A stretch of 64,000 nt of DNA from Stichopus chloronotus (taxonomy: Eukaryota; Echinodermata; Holothuroidea; Aspidochirotida; Stichopodidae). The notes under the pieces were generated by a model. That model did not search any database and was not told the origin of the DNA. It saw nothing but the letters and a program-made list of their open reading frames with translations. Of the stretch, positions 27,901-41,900 are shown piece by piece. The position numbers were made by a program, and so were the translations under genes. Location of the stretch: contig CM037830.1 in the NCBI GenBank assembly GCA_021234535.1, positions 35,092,937 through 35,156,936 on the forward strand, given 5' to 3'. Within the stretch, counting starts at the first letter, position 1, and each line of letters opens with the position of its first letter.

Positions 27901-30900
27901 ACTAAGCTTTGGCAGGATTTGGATTATCAGTATTAATGAACAGATCTGTGCATTGTATTCATGGACTAATTGATCAAAATGTCTCAAACTATGAGTCTGA
28001 CTGGTTATGGTACAGTGGCCGGAACATGATGTAGGGGATAACATGACTGTTACTTACCTATTAAGCAAAAGCCTCTTTCGATTCATTCGCAATCATAAGC
28101 AGAGAGACACGACGCTCGCTACGATGACTGAACCATTGTGACAAGCCTCATTACACAAAAACTCTCTGAAAGTGACACCAACTGTCACAAGGATACACAT
28201 TTGTCCAGAAGTTGACAAACCAGAACTCTGGAAACCCAAAAGGGAGAAATCCGTTACAACCGCACGATCGCAGCAGTTGGAAGATGCTGAGTCTACGGCA
28301 GGAAATTTGCAGACCATCTGCCAAGGAAATCGTTCAAAAAGTTGCCAAGATTATGCCCAGATAAATTTACAACTAACATATACCAAGGTAGACTGCCTGC
28401 TTTGACATGAGCTCTGGAAGAGCTTAATGGAAGCGCCATAATCTCCCTCAAGCTGTAGGTAGCAAGAAAGTCATGGGCACTGACAGCTCCAGATTGGTAT
28501 GTACATACGGAGACTTGGCAAAGATCGAAGAAGGGTCAACAGAATTATTTTTGTTTCTTGGGGTCATTCTTCTCAGATGAGCTGATCTGAAATGCCATGG
28601 GGCATTCTGACACTTAGAAATGAATTATACAGGTGCAAAGTGTAGGTGTGTGTGTGTGTGTGGGGGGGGGGGATTTTCCCATTTTGGTCAATTTGTGGCC
28701 CAAATGTATCTTCAAATTGACACTGGAGTAAAGGGCTTTATATTCTGGTTTATTGATCGCTTAAGTAGATCACTTCCAATTTGAAGGGATGAAAAAGCAA
28801 GACTAAAAGATCCAGAAATACACTACCAAAGTTGTACACTGTAGGTTAAAAGGAAATGCTTTTAACATTATTATAACTGGACTGTCACACAACTAGCCGA
28901 CACATCACAGATCTCTTTGTTAAGACTTTTTCCAACATATTAAAATTATGCCTACTGTCAAAACCTTTTAAAACAGTTTCTGAAGTCTTTTTCACCTCAA
29001 CACACTCCAACTAATAACAGAGTACTGCAGCTTCTGATGTGCACAATAATCTAAAACCCATTCTAATTCATAAATGTAACTCACAGATAACTCACTATTA
29101 GGTCATTCTCTGTTTCTCAATCAAATACCTGAAATATCCTAGACATTTTGCTCCATCACTTATTTTGGTACTTGACATTTAATATCAAACAGACTTTAAA
29201 TATTCATATCAATTTTCCCTTTCCGCTTGCTACACTCCCAAGATAAAAATTCAATATCTCCATTCCCAAATTCGTTTTGCTGGAGCGACGACAACCCAAT
29301 CACCTTTGGTAACTCAAGCAATCAAGAGTTCCAAAATCTTCTGCACTTTTTCTTGCAGGAAGTCAGATTTCGCCCGAGGCTACACACGCATTAATATCAC
29401 AACAAAAACTTGTTCCGCGCCGGAGTCTCTGTTTCAAAACAGAGTTATAAAGATCTGGCCGGCTTGAAAGGAAGACGGAGAGCAAGATAGAGAGCGATAT
29501 GGAGAATACTGGTACTTTATGTGAGCGCTTCCAGAGGACAACTTTTCAATATCTGCTTCTGACTGGAAAGAATCTGTTCGGTGATTAACGGGATGGTGTG
29601 CTGACTCATAGTCATAAAAAAAACTTTGACTCATCCTAAGAATATCAGATAATACCAATAATAAGAGATGAAAATGACAAAGAAAGCAGAAAATGATCCA
29701 TTACCTCTTCTCAAAAACAAACTGCTCGAGACCTCAGAATATTCAGTGGTAATATTTTACTTTATACGATGATATTCTAATCATTTCCTGTATCCAGACT
29801 GAAACAGGGGATCTCCCAAGAATCCCCATAACATGGGTGAGGTGAGACAAGTTACACATAGTTTGTTCACAGTCAAATTTGTCTGCCAGGTAACAGCAGG
29901 TGCATACCCTGACGATGGAAGAATGACTTAGGGACCGTTTTTTTTAATGCATCAGACAGTCTTTACAGAAACGCCTCTGACACGGTAGATGGGCGTGCAT
30001 TTCTTATGCTGAGACAGGTAAGTGAGGAACGAAGTAAGTGCCGCACAACTAAAATGAGGTGATGAGACAAGGGCTGAATTTCAAACAAAATATTAGAATG
30101 GAATTAATATCACTAAAACTGGTGACTGAAAAGTGAGCAAATAGCAGTTAGAATCTCAGGAGAGATGCCAGCCACATGTCTGGCATCAACAAAGCAAACG
30201 ATACCACACCTGTGGTAACTGAAGAATTTAAGGACACATGTGTCTGGAAAATCCACATCTACCAATACTGTATCTGTGGTAGGTTTAGAATTAAAGGACA
30301 CACATTAGAGGTCAGACATGAGTGTGGCTATTCCAAATCAACCAATGCTGTACCTGTGTTACCTCCCACAATCAAGTGCCCAACACTACACTGTGAGGTA
30401 CACATATCTGACAAAGAGTCTGGACTGGGAGGATTTTGTACACCAGCACTAAAATTGAAGCAAAATATCTAGGACACCATCTGTAACCAGATCTACCCAT
30501 GTCACAGAACAAAACAACAAAACAATGCCAGACAGGGAGAATGTGACTTCTTTTGCAAATTATGAACTTGTTCAATATAAAAATATGAAAGTAATCATCT
30601 TGCTGACATAATTACGTTGTCATGGACAAAACAACCATTAAGTTTTAAAAATTTCCTCCATGGAGAAGTCCTTTGGGAAAGATTAGAAGAAAGAAAAGAA
30701 GAAGCATTGGCTGGACAAGAGAGAGAAAGACAGCCAAACGAATAAAAGAAGAGTAAGATAAAAATACCTGGTTAAAGTGTATCAAGATCAAGTTTGGGGG
30801 GGTTGATTTGTTTTACAGTGGAGGCAGATCACGATGCTGATGCTGCTCCTTTAATGCCTCGAGATCATGACTAACAAGAAGGGAAGGAAACAAGAACCCA

Positions 30901-33900
30901 TCACACAAGTGTTGATGATATGTATCAGCCAGATCATCTAGTATTTCATGTTTTCAGTTACAGTGGAGTACTGTTTCAGTTCAGGTACGGTAAAGACAGA
31001 ACTGTCACTAATTTAGTGACAGAGGCTGCAAGAAAACTCGACAGGATCCCTTCAGAAAGGAATCTCTGTGGGTTGAAACTGGAAATCTGAACGCAGACGA
31101 AAAGCTCACAAAATCCTTTAGAAATTTTTTCTTTCTGCAAGATATTTTGCATCCAAAATTTTTCAAACTATGGAGGCACCAGGCAAGGGAAGAGACAAGC
31201 AGTGTCGATTTCATCTCGCAAAAAGAGCAGAGAGAATGCTGATGAGGTAACAGAAACTAAATCCGTGATGTCTCTTCCTATTCTGTGAGCTGCTAGCGAG
31301 AAGCATTTTAATATAGTTCAAAGGATGTAAAATTCTGTTAAAAAGATAACTACAGAGTGACAATTCATAAGTTATCTTTATGCACAATGATGCGATATTG
31401 GATGTTGCCGTTCATGTATCCTTTTACTTTTAACACCTTTTTGCGATGTAGAAGAATTTATGGCACATATCAACATAGGATCTGAGAATGCAACAGAATG
31501 TATAGTTGTATACATCTTGTTAAAAGGTTATGTTCCTACAACTCCATGAACTTCTAGTGGGCAATGTGCCTCACAATGTGACTTGATACTCTGGTGGCTT
31601 CAAGCAGAATGAATCCTAAACTTGCTAGTTGATGTTTCTCATTAACAGTCTATCTTACATTCTCTCTCTAAAGAGGGACTTTTTTGAGATTTTGCAATTT
31701 TTGAATTACCCTTTAAGAAACACAAGCAACTCTTTGACAGTAGCGTTGGAAGTAGCATTCTGAGGCACTCAAGCGAAAGGCAAACGAGAGCGGGCTTGGT
31801 CTTAGGGGGCGCAGTGCTGGAATTAGTTTTGAGGACAATTTTAGCATGGGTCAAATGTATGCATAAGCGTTGCAAGGGGTAAGTATATGTCTACGATGTG
31901 AATCTAGGGTGTTTGAACACGTTGTTAAAGGAATTCTCCACCATCGCTTCTTACGTCTTTTAGAAAGATGCAAACATTATTGTAGACAAAGTCCTCGTTC
32001 TCATTTCCAGGAAATATCTCAAAAAATTCGCAAAATGAATTATTAAGTAAATATTCCAGGTACGAGCCTTTTGCTAGAAATCAATCGGCTGTGACATAGT
32101 ACCGGCAAATCTAGATTTAACATTGCCCTTGATTTTTAGCTCAAGCTGTGGGTTACAGTACTGTTCTGATCTCTTATTTGTTGATAAAACCTTCCTTTCA
32201 CCAGGGAGTTAACTACTACTACATAGAACTTCCTTTGAAAGCATTGTTCGGAGCTATCTAATTGTTTAAGGATTAGTTGACTTAAATGACCTAGGTCTGT
32301 GAATGATATTGAACTGGTACTGAGGAATAAAGGATAGAAATACCTTTGAGCTAATTACGTAGCTTACCTTCCCTTGGTTTGGCGGGTCTTAAAGTATAAG
32401 AAGCAATTAAATTTTATGTCCATCACAATAACTTCTCCGCTCATTTCATGCGCTTAGTAGATAAGTATCTTACGGAATGTATCTTACTGAAAGTATCTTA
32501 CTAAATGTAGACATTCATAGGGCTTTCGTTATCTCTGAACGAAAGAGTTGTGCAGTTCAAGACCTTGCCAGAAACGGGAAGAGTGCAAAAAATGGAAAAC
32601 GGTTTTTGTCGATTCTACGTTACACATTTTCAGGCTTGTGCTGAAGCCCAACTTTCAAAGTGCATCACTTCACATCTAAGGAAGCTTCCTCTGATAAAAT
32701 AGTTATGTGTAACTGATAGAACCGTAAAGAATCTCATATACTATGTGAAGTTTTTTTGTAGGTGGAGAATTCCTTTAACTCCAGAGTTATGACAATGTAA
32801 TTGTTTAAGAACTACCGGACCTCTTGCCACCCTAAACATAAAACTTTCCAATTTTTCAATGGCTTTGAATTATGTTATTCGTAGCAAATCAATCAAAACT
32901 ATAATAGCTGCTAAGGTGCCTCTTGACCTGCACCAATGACCTGCACCAATGCCCTGCACCAATGCCCTTTCAGTATGCTTTAAGGCCAATCAATCACCAA
33001 GAAGCACCACCTAATACCATTTACAGGTACAGCATTACATGATGTTCACCCTTAAGATCTGGCCCAATTGTGGAATGCTACTTGAAAACCAACACTAAAG
33101 ACACATGCAGCTTGACCTCGTTGTAAATGTCAATACACAGCGACGTTCCGATGTAACTAGGAGCAAATACAGAAAGTCATGTTTCTTGGTGTTTGAACGA
33201 GGCTTCCACGATGAATTTTCAATAGGGGGTTTACGTCACATGCGGAGGGCCTCGTAAGCAATGTCGCGACATCTTTAAGCATGATAGGCAGATCCCATTC
33301 TTGCTGAAGAGGAAAGTCCACTTCAGCAGACCAGCCCAAGGATGTTGATGATTATTATCAGGTGTCAGACAGGACAACGTTACAGGCAACGTCACACATA
33401 CACTCCTGACACAGAAGATGGTAGGGGTGCACCGGATATCCGGTCTGGCTGGACTTCCTGGCATGATGGTGAAATAAAACTTGATTCCAGTTCCGGCCAG
33501 ATTTTTGCCAGAGTCCAGCCGGATTTTTTCCTGCAGTTTGTTGCAATTTTCAGAAGTTAGTATGAAATGTCCGAGCACTGGTCTCTTGCAGAATTAAGAC
33601 TTCAAGGAATAACAACAGTGTAGAACACAATTCAATGTTCTGACCATTTAACTGACTTGTTATAGAAATGAAATGAATTGATTTTAGAATACATCACACA
33701 ACTATGAACTTTTTTTTCACACATGTGTGTACATTTCATTATTGTTGGTTTAGAGCTAACGTGCATGATTAAGTTCGAACTTGGCTGAAGTCAAAACAGT
33801 TCACTATTTGAAGGGACTTCCATTTGGCCTGGACTCAGACTGCAGCTAGGATTTTTTTTCAGGGGGAGGGTTTTTTTCAGAGGGAGGGGAGCACTGGATG

Positions 33901-35873
33901 CGAGGTTAACGCTTTCAATATGGGATAGGCTTACAACTTTTAATGAGGACTTTGAGTCCAGTGAGCTCAAAAGTCTCATTTTGGTAGAAACAGTAGGCAG
34001 TGATTTGAGAAACAGGTGCAATTGCCAGGCCCCACAGAGAAGATACACCCTAAGCTTGGATCAAGCGACTAAACAATGTTTAATTCAGTACACCACTTTA
34101 ATTTCTAGCTTTCGAAAGATGTCTGTAAAGGGTATCTACACGGCAAATCACAATTCTGAAGTGACCAAATGGTAATGTCATCTACAGAATGGCTGTAAAA
34201 CATTCTACTACACAACATTCTAACCATTAGTTATAATATGAATGTCAGCACACAGCAGGACTAGCTAGTTGAAATTGTTAAAGTTAATGGTGAAATAATA
34301 AGTTGTATATTGATTGAAGCATGATTTTTCATGCACCTACTTCATTTGTCCTGTGCATCAAAAAAATGTTGCATTTGAAAGTCAGAACCTGTGTTCCATA
34401 CTAATTTTCAAAAGCATTGTAAAAATCTGGTCTGGCCAGATTTTATCAAGTTGGATTTCAACTAAGATCTAGCCAAATCCGGTCCGCTTGGATGTTAAAA
34501 TTAAAATCAGGTGCACCCCTAGTAGATGGTAGTGCAGTACTTGTGCTGACACGAGTAAGTGAGCCATGATATAGAAGCCAAGTTACGACATCAACAAATG
34601 GGGTTCTTTTCAACACTGTCCTTTAGAAGCAACATCCCCATTTTCAGTGAGGGCATCTCACCCCTAGACATCTGCCACTTCATATGCACAAATCAGAATA
34701 CTTATTTTACCACATACAAGTAAAATGAGGAATAGTCCAGATAGGTAGGGCCTCATACATTCATCCTGTTGGTTTCACTGGAAATAAACCTGTTCAGTCT
34801 GTTGTATGAGATCAAATCAGCAACGAGATACACAAACACTGATAACAGAGAGATGCTCAAAACCAAGTCAATAATAATGAGTCATCACATCTCCCCATAG
34901 CAGCCAGTAGTAGTATAATACTACTATTAGGAAGCTTCCTCCATACCAGACTCTGGGGAAATTTCATTTCATTCGGTTTGATGCATTACAAGGCATCACA
35001 GTCCTTATCATCTTATACTTTTAAAGGTCAGTCTCTATCCCTCTGCCTTCTCTTCCAAATCCCGTTACGGCAATTCTGCCGGCTCGGAGAGAGAAATCTC
35101 TCTTCTCCCAATCTCCCTCAGTCTGTCTCTTTCTCTTCTCCATCTCTGTCTCATGGTGTTTTTTCATACATTTTTTTTATTTTATTCCTGTTTTACCCAC
35201 TAAAATGTGGGGCAGATGGTTGACAGTAAATTATCCTCTCTCTTGGAATAGCTTCTTTTTTTTTTAACAGCAGAACATATGAAGATACCAAATCGGCTGT
35301 GAAGGACACAAACAAGAGGCAAGTTGTCACCACTTGAGTAGCCACTTCTTCGTACAGGGGAAAACATGATCTGATAGAAAAGATTAGTATCCTCACTGAT
35401 TGCTTCAAAACTGAATAAATATTGTAGACCTTAATTTTTTTTTTTCTTGAAATATGAATTTACTTCTTGTGAGACTATGGCCAATTTCTACAGTCTTCTC
35501 AGAACATCAAAATGCGTTCCCCAGTCTAGGAGGCACAGCTGGGAAGTTTTTTTTTTTTTTTTTGAGAAATAAAATGGTGGATTTCTGCCATCTTCCACTA
35601 AGCATCATATCAGTGAACAGAAACTACAGTGTTTAAAAGTTTGTAGCGGTCAATTTTTCTTTTTCCATTGCTGCACGATTGCATGACGAATAACAACATG
35701 ACGTTAATGCAGTGCAAAGTACAAGGCCTACCTGTGGGGCAGCGAACTGACTGTTGAATTGTTGCGGCTGGGATGCTGGTTGCTGTTGTTGGGAAGGCTG
35801 CTGTGACTGCGACGATGGCTGTTGCGTGATAGACTGTGACACATTCTGTTGTGACTGAGGCTGTGACTGTGAC

Positions 35874-35908
<35 letters not shown>

Positions 35909-38900
35909 CTGCTGTTGGACACCGGACTGACCTGCCTGCTGGGAACCCTGCGATGCTGATGACGTACCAGACAATGCAACGCCGCTATCCAGTGTGGCAG
36001 TGTCTGAAGCTACAGGAGCATTATCAAACAAAAAGGAAATGTAGACATAACATAAAGTGATATTTATGCAGGACTGAAAGGTTCAAAATTTGGAAGTTAG
36101 AATTTTTTAATGAATCTTGATGTAATGTAAGACCTTTATTTTTTTTTACCTTATTTTTCAACCAAATCAAGACAAATACACATTTTGCAAATCAATTCTG
36201 TAAATTCTCGATTAAGCAAACCTAATCAGTGGCAAACAAGTGTAGATTTCAGTTCTCATGGGTTTACCACTTAAATGCAAATAAATGTTAACCTGGTTTT
36301 AGATGTGCAAACAATGGAACTGGTTTTATTTACATTCAACAGTTTCCTGAATACAGGTATAGGGGAGCACTGTGCCACCAGTGGCCTTGATTGGGTTATT
36401 AAACCCATACTGCTTCCCTGTGGATCTAGCATTTAAGAGTACTAGCCATTTTCTTGTTGTTGCTCAGTACTTGATGAAATTTCTTGCTACCAGTTTTTTA
36501 AAACTGCTGTCAAAGGACTCTACAGAATAGGGTTGGGCAGTATTTCGGTACTCAAGTTGGTACCGGTATTTTTGGACCTGGTTCTACTTGGTACCAATTT
36601 AAATCATCAATTACTACTACCTGCAGTAGCCGGTACCTTTACAAATCTGTCTGGTACTGACTTAATTTATAGAAACCGATACCACTTCCACAAAATTAAC
36701 AATTATTATCATGGAAATGTGCTGTTGATTCTCACATTTCTAATCTCAAAATTGTCTAAACATATGATGCTGCCAACAAGTAGCAAACAAATCCAAAAAG
36801 ACATTGTTGTTTTGATGTATCCTAAACATTCTCTGAGCCTATCACAAATAATGTCAGCTAAAGAATCTTACTAACACTTGGCTATTTCGCACATGAAACT
36901 TCAAGACATCATTCTACCGGATGTAACATGTATTTCAGGCTCACTAAAATCCAAAACACCTGTTCCTGGTAATATTACATGGATCACAAAGATCCAAGGT
37001 ATGCGTCCAACAAATGTTTTGTTGCCCTATAGCATGATAGTAGAAGAAATAGTATCCTTGCAAACTACTACGCTTCTACATCAAAACAGAAATAGGTAAA
37101 CTAGAAGCTAGCAATTCACACACTGATGAAGCCAAACACAACTGGCTGTGCCCTTGCTCTGTACTGAAAGCAAAACACTTACGCTCCTTCCCATACATAT
37201 GTACCAAATGTGTCCTCCACTGTGTTGCTCCTGGCAATGTCATTCTGGTGTATTTATTTCTATGGCTTCAAACTATTGTAGTTTCAAGTGAGAGGTGAGA
37301 CTAAATAGGGCCTTCCTTTACAACAGGTATATAAATGGTGCCAGAATTTTACAAAATTACTTTATTATCACAAATATGCAGTATATTTATGTAAAGCAAT
37401 GAGTTTTCAGCTATTTTTAGGCGTTAGGATTTTACTCTGTATCAATCGTGTTGAGTTTTGCAGTATATTTCAAGACCCTGTTCTGTAGCTTTTCTACCTA
37501 GCATAGTAACGTTAGACGGTCTTAAAGTACCTAAAGTTAGTTGGCCTTCATAATTTTGTCAACTTTTCACAAAAACAGCTTGATACACGCTGTACAGTTT
37601 TGGCTAAAAATTTGTTTCTCAGGATTCCTCTGCTTTTATGAGTTAATATTTGTAGTAATTGTAGAAATGCAAGCTACTTGTGTGATCCAAAGTCACATTG
37701 CAGACAGCTTGTAGTTGCAGGCCTAAGCTTACATTTTTCCAATTGATATTGATCGCAGGATAGGCAAAATCTGGAATCTTGTGGAAACATGTTAACCTTT
37801 CTTTCAACTTGGAAAATATCTAATGCGCATAAGAACTAAGACCAGGTGTAGGCAACATGAATAATTTTACTTAAACTTATGCTAAAGATTGAAGGTAGAT
37901 GGGTGTTTTGGACACATATTTGAGTGGATCAATATGTGATTTATTTTCCAAGTGAACATTTCAGAAATGCACATGTGCAAGGAGGACAATACTGGTACTA
38001 GAAGCGATACCACCCAACCCTACAACAGAAAAGCAATAACGCTCTGAATATAGACTGTAACTGTGCTTTGGTGGACAATTTGAGATAAGGGAACAATTTT
38101 TGAGTTACTTCGTTCACAAGCAAGCCTTGAAAAGTAGGTTGCAGACATCTTGCAAGATTGATAAATGCCAACGACATGCAGCATTACCTTATTGTAATTA
38201 CCAGACTTAACACGGCCATCATCCAAAACTGATCAGGGTGGTACGTAGCCTTACTCAGTCGAGAATATCTCGACAGTCGAAATAGCAATCAATTTAATTA
38301 CTTCTCTGTTCTCATATACCTACAAAATGCGATGCCATAACCTTTTCATAGTGACTGTTGAATACATGACACTGAGGCTACATGTGCTTGGTAATGAAGC
38401 TGTGTGATCAGGGATCGACGTAGCAACGGTCGAAAAATCTATTGCTCTTTTATTCTATATTACTTCCCTCCATGCTCAAAGTATGTTTATTAAATGAACG
38501 TATTGTCTGGAAGACGGTGACAACATAAACTGTTAGTCATACTACTGCTTGCAGTACAGTAACCTTCACTACCAAGGGCATTCCTACCTGCACTGTTATT
38601 GTAAAAAAATGCAACCTATGCCTTTGATACATGACAAAATTACAGAGGCTTTTTTATGAATCATGACTTTTGTTGCAAACAATGGACAACACCTCGGTGG
38701 GAAGTTATTTAGAGCCTAGACATGTCATCGAACGACATCACGACGAAGGCGAAAATGCAAGTTTCATTTGCTTTGTATGCATTTCTGCAGAGGTGAACAA
38801 GAATAACTGTTGCAGTGAGCTACTTGCAAAAGTTCTACCAATTCATCTTCAACCTTAACAACAAGGCCGTATTTTAAATACATTTGAAGCACACCATCGG

Positions 38901-41900
38901 TGAGGTGTGTTTAGGGGTGGGAAAAACAACTAGATGTCACTGCAAACATTATGAAAACCAGAAACTGTCATCACCACCACTGTCACTCTAACTTCAACTG
39001 ACATGAGCATAGTTTTCGATTTACGGGAAATCCTGCTTAGTGCTCTGTCTCATTTAATTCATTTTCCACTTTCATTTCAGCTAACAAATTGTCAGGCGGG
39101 ATTGATTATGAAAGAACAAAATTAAGTTTGACCAAGTGGTGTTTTAGTTCCAACTTCGTCTTGAAACCACCAAAATTAAATTAAATATTAAATCCTCAAA
39201 ATTGAATATCGTAAAACATCTTGCGGGCGATGTTAGTCTGGCAAGATATGGCAACCTAAGCACCTGTCTTGTAAAATTTTGTTTCGCTATTTATGCACAG
39301 GTGTGGAAAATGTTCACAAAAGATAGAATCGCAACACCTTCGCAGACAGAGGCCTTTAACTTTGCTACATCGCAGATAAACCCTTTAACTCTCGAAAGCA
39401 AGGAAACTGAAAATGATAGGTGGCTAGGTCTGGCTTCCTCATTGACAACTGCTTTTAAATTATTTACAGCACCTTCCTTGTTCCACATATCAATTGTCTC
39501 TAAGCCAAAGAAGCTTCCACAGCGGATATGCAGTAATTTGATGAGCAATATTTTATAAATTGTCCTAACACCTCCACACCTCCTTCCAATTCCTCTACTT
39601 GAGCTTAACAGAACTGACACCCTCCGATGGCTTTCGACGAGATTTCGAGCCCGCTGCGATTGAAGCATGTACCGCAGAGAGCCATGTGATACAGGGAGGT
39701 ATTCATCTTCTCTCCAACCTGGTAGAGATTGACTTTCACGTAGGACGCAGGTGGATGGTTTGCAAAGCAATTTTAATCTGAGCATGAGAGTATAGAGAAC
39801 AGAGTGTCCTGGGGATCAAGTGAATGAGCACTGCAAATGAGTTAACACTTGAGATAAACAGTACAACTGAGTGTCGCCAGTGGAATTAGGCATTGTTGTG
39901 ACCCAGAAGTTAGTGTTCATCCTCTCTCTTGTGTGTCAATCATCTACCTATAAACATCACTCAAAGCCCCCATCTTCTCCCTCCAACCCAATCCTGTCTC
40001 CTTTACTGTCCCATCTTTCCATCTTCATCGATGTCTCCCCAACCTCTCCCCTCACTCTCCCCAACCTCTCCCTTCACACGAGTTCAACTTCCTCTGATTA
40101 CATCACAATAACAAAGACACTTCTTTTTGTTTGTTCACGTTCTCTCTTTTCTTTCTCACAAGTAGAGTCTCTCCTCATCTAGCTTCATTGGTCCATCTGC
40201 AACACCGCCCCTCCATTCTTCCCCTATCCTCACCCAAGCCCAGCTTCCCCGATAACATCTCAATCAGAATTCTCTTTGCTTGTTCACTAACTCTCTTCTT
40301 GCTGAGTCTCCTTATCTAGTCTCATTGGTCTATCTTCACCGATGATTCCCCCCTTTCTCTCTCCTGCCCTTCATCTGGGCTCAACTTCTGTGATTACATC
40401 ACAATAACAAATGGTGTTTTCTTTGCTTGTTTACCTTCTCCTTCTTTCTCCTTATCGAAAGTCTCTTTATCCAGCCTCTCTTTTTCTTGTTTCTCTCTGT
40501 CCTGTTTTTCTTTACTGTCCTGCTGTCTCTTCTTCACAACAGCTATTCTGTCTCGAATGCTTTTGGCTACAATCTTCTGATCCTCTTCATTAAGAAGGCT
40601 TGATCGCACCTGAAGGATACACAGAAGGAATCGAAGCAAATGAGATGTACTGCATGCAGACACACACAAACACGTGACGCATGCACACACACACACCCAT
40701 ATGTGAGACATTGAAAGTGCAATATCAATGTGTCTGTCTGCAGACAGTCTTCAGTGCCTGTTAATGTAATTGAAGGAATCAACGTGAACCGACAACAACG
40801 AAAGGAGGAAAGTTTAACAAATGAGACGTATGAATTGCTGGCACAAATGGACGCTTGATAGAATTTGCACTTGTATCTTGCTTAAAAAAAGTAAGTAAAA
40901 AGGAAAATGTTTGGATAAACAACTGTGACACAAGTTTCCATCATGTTAGTGAAGACTCCGTACCAGCACAGGTTGTGCAGGAAATTCCTTCCTGATATTA
41001 ACAAAGCAGCAAGGTTAAATGAACAAACCAATTTAGGTAAACTGCAAAGATCCTCACAACTCAATGGTGTGGGTACTTACCCCTTGCTTCACTTGGTGGG
41101 GTGGCTTTTCAGGGAGGGGTGTCGACCGTCCTAATTTCAATGGTAACCTTCGATTACCACTTAGTATTTAGTGAAGCAAAGGGTAGGTATATGTCTACGA
41201 TGTGAATATCTGCTGTTTTAGCTCATTTAACAACAATGTCATCTTTCCTTGCATTAAGATGGAGATGTTATCTTGCAATCTTACATGAACTCCCCTCTCC
41301 AAACATCTCCCTCATTCCACTTCAAAACATCCCCTCACCCATCAGTACTATTTATAATAATGCAGGGCTTGGAAATAGGCCTGAAGAAGGTCACAGCCAA
41401 AATGAGCAAACTGGATGTAGGTACACAGACCTTTACTATGATGAGTAGTTTTCTCTGTCATGATATTGGGACATAAGGAACTTACATTATCTACCATCTT
41501 CTGACAATTGCAACCTTGAAAACCGAACCTTTGCAAATCATAAAACCACCATCAGCAATGATACAGTATTTACTTAAACACTGTATACACTCATGCAACC
41601 CTCACATATGCCTAAGTGTGCCAACAGTACAGACACCAATAAAAGCACTAACCTTGCACGCCTATACCTCATAAACACAGCGGGGAGGGTGAAGGATTAT
41701 CTAGACCATGGTATTCAACAGACAGGACAGACATTTAATCATCCCAAGGCATGTTGAAATGAACACTACAAACAGTAATCCCCTGGTGTCATCCAATAAC
41801 ATTGTATGCCTAACAGCTGGTCTCTGTGATTAACGAGGTACACTGGTAAGATTTTACCAAGTGCCAAACTGGCCCTTACTTAGAAAAAGTATACATTGTT

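Larger units (their letters stand above)
21784..35731 (-). other. WNK intron of about 14 kb
   Basis: Contains a CA microsatellite (25063-25107), a perfect 20-bp hairpin (27389-27432), repeat family R1 copy B, a degenerate repeat (30195-30395), the TTAA element (31929-32774) and a hAT element (33422-34521). No host coding exon was recognised. Confidence 0.7.

Noticed and set aside
29434..29658. Minus-strand frame reading [20 protein letters not shown] and onward, after an AG acceptor, resembling a linker exon
   Set aside because: The phase does not match the flanking WNK exons (phase 0 reading meets a stop after seven codons) and no donor follows before its stop. An alternative terminal exon remains possible but unsupported.
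39291..39785. 164-codon open frame on the minus strand inside a WNK intron, overlapped by a 118-codon frame on the plus strand (39202-39558)
   Set aside because: No recognisable domain, no suitable splice sites giving the right phase to WNK, and long opposite frames overlap. It is probably chance; conservation data would be needed to revive it.
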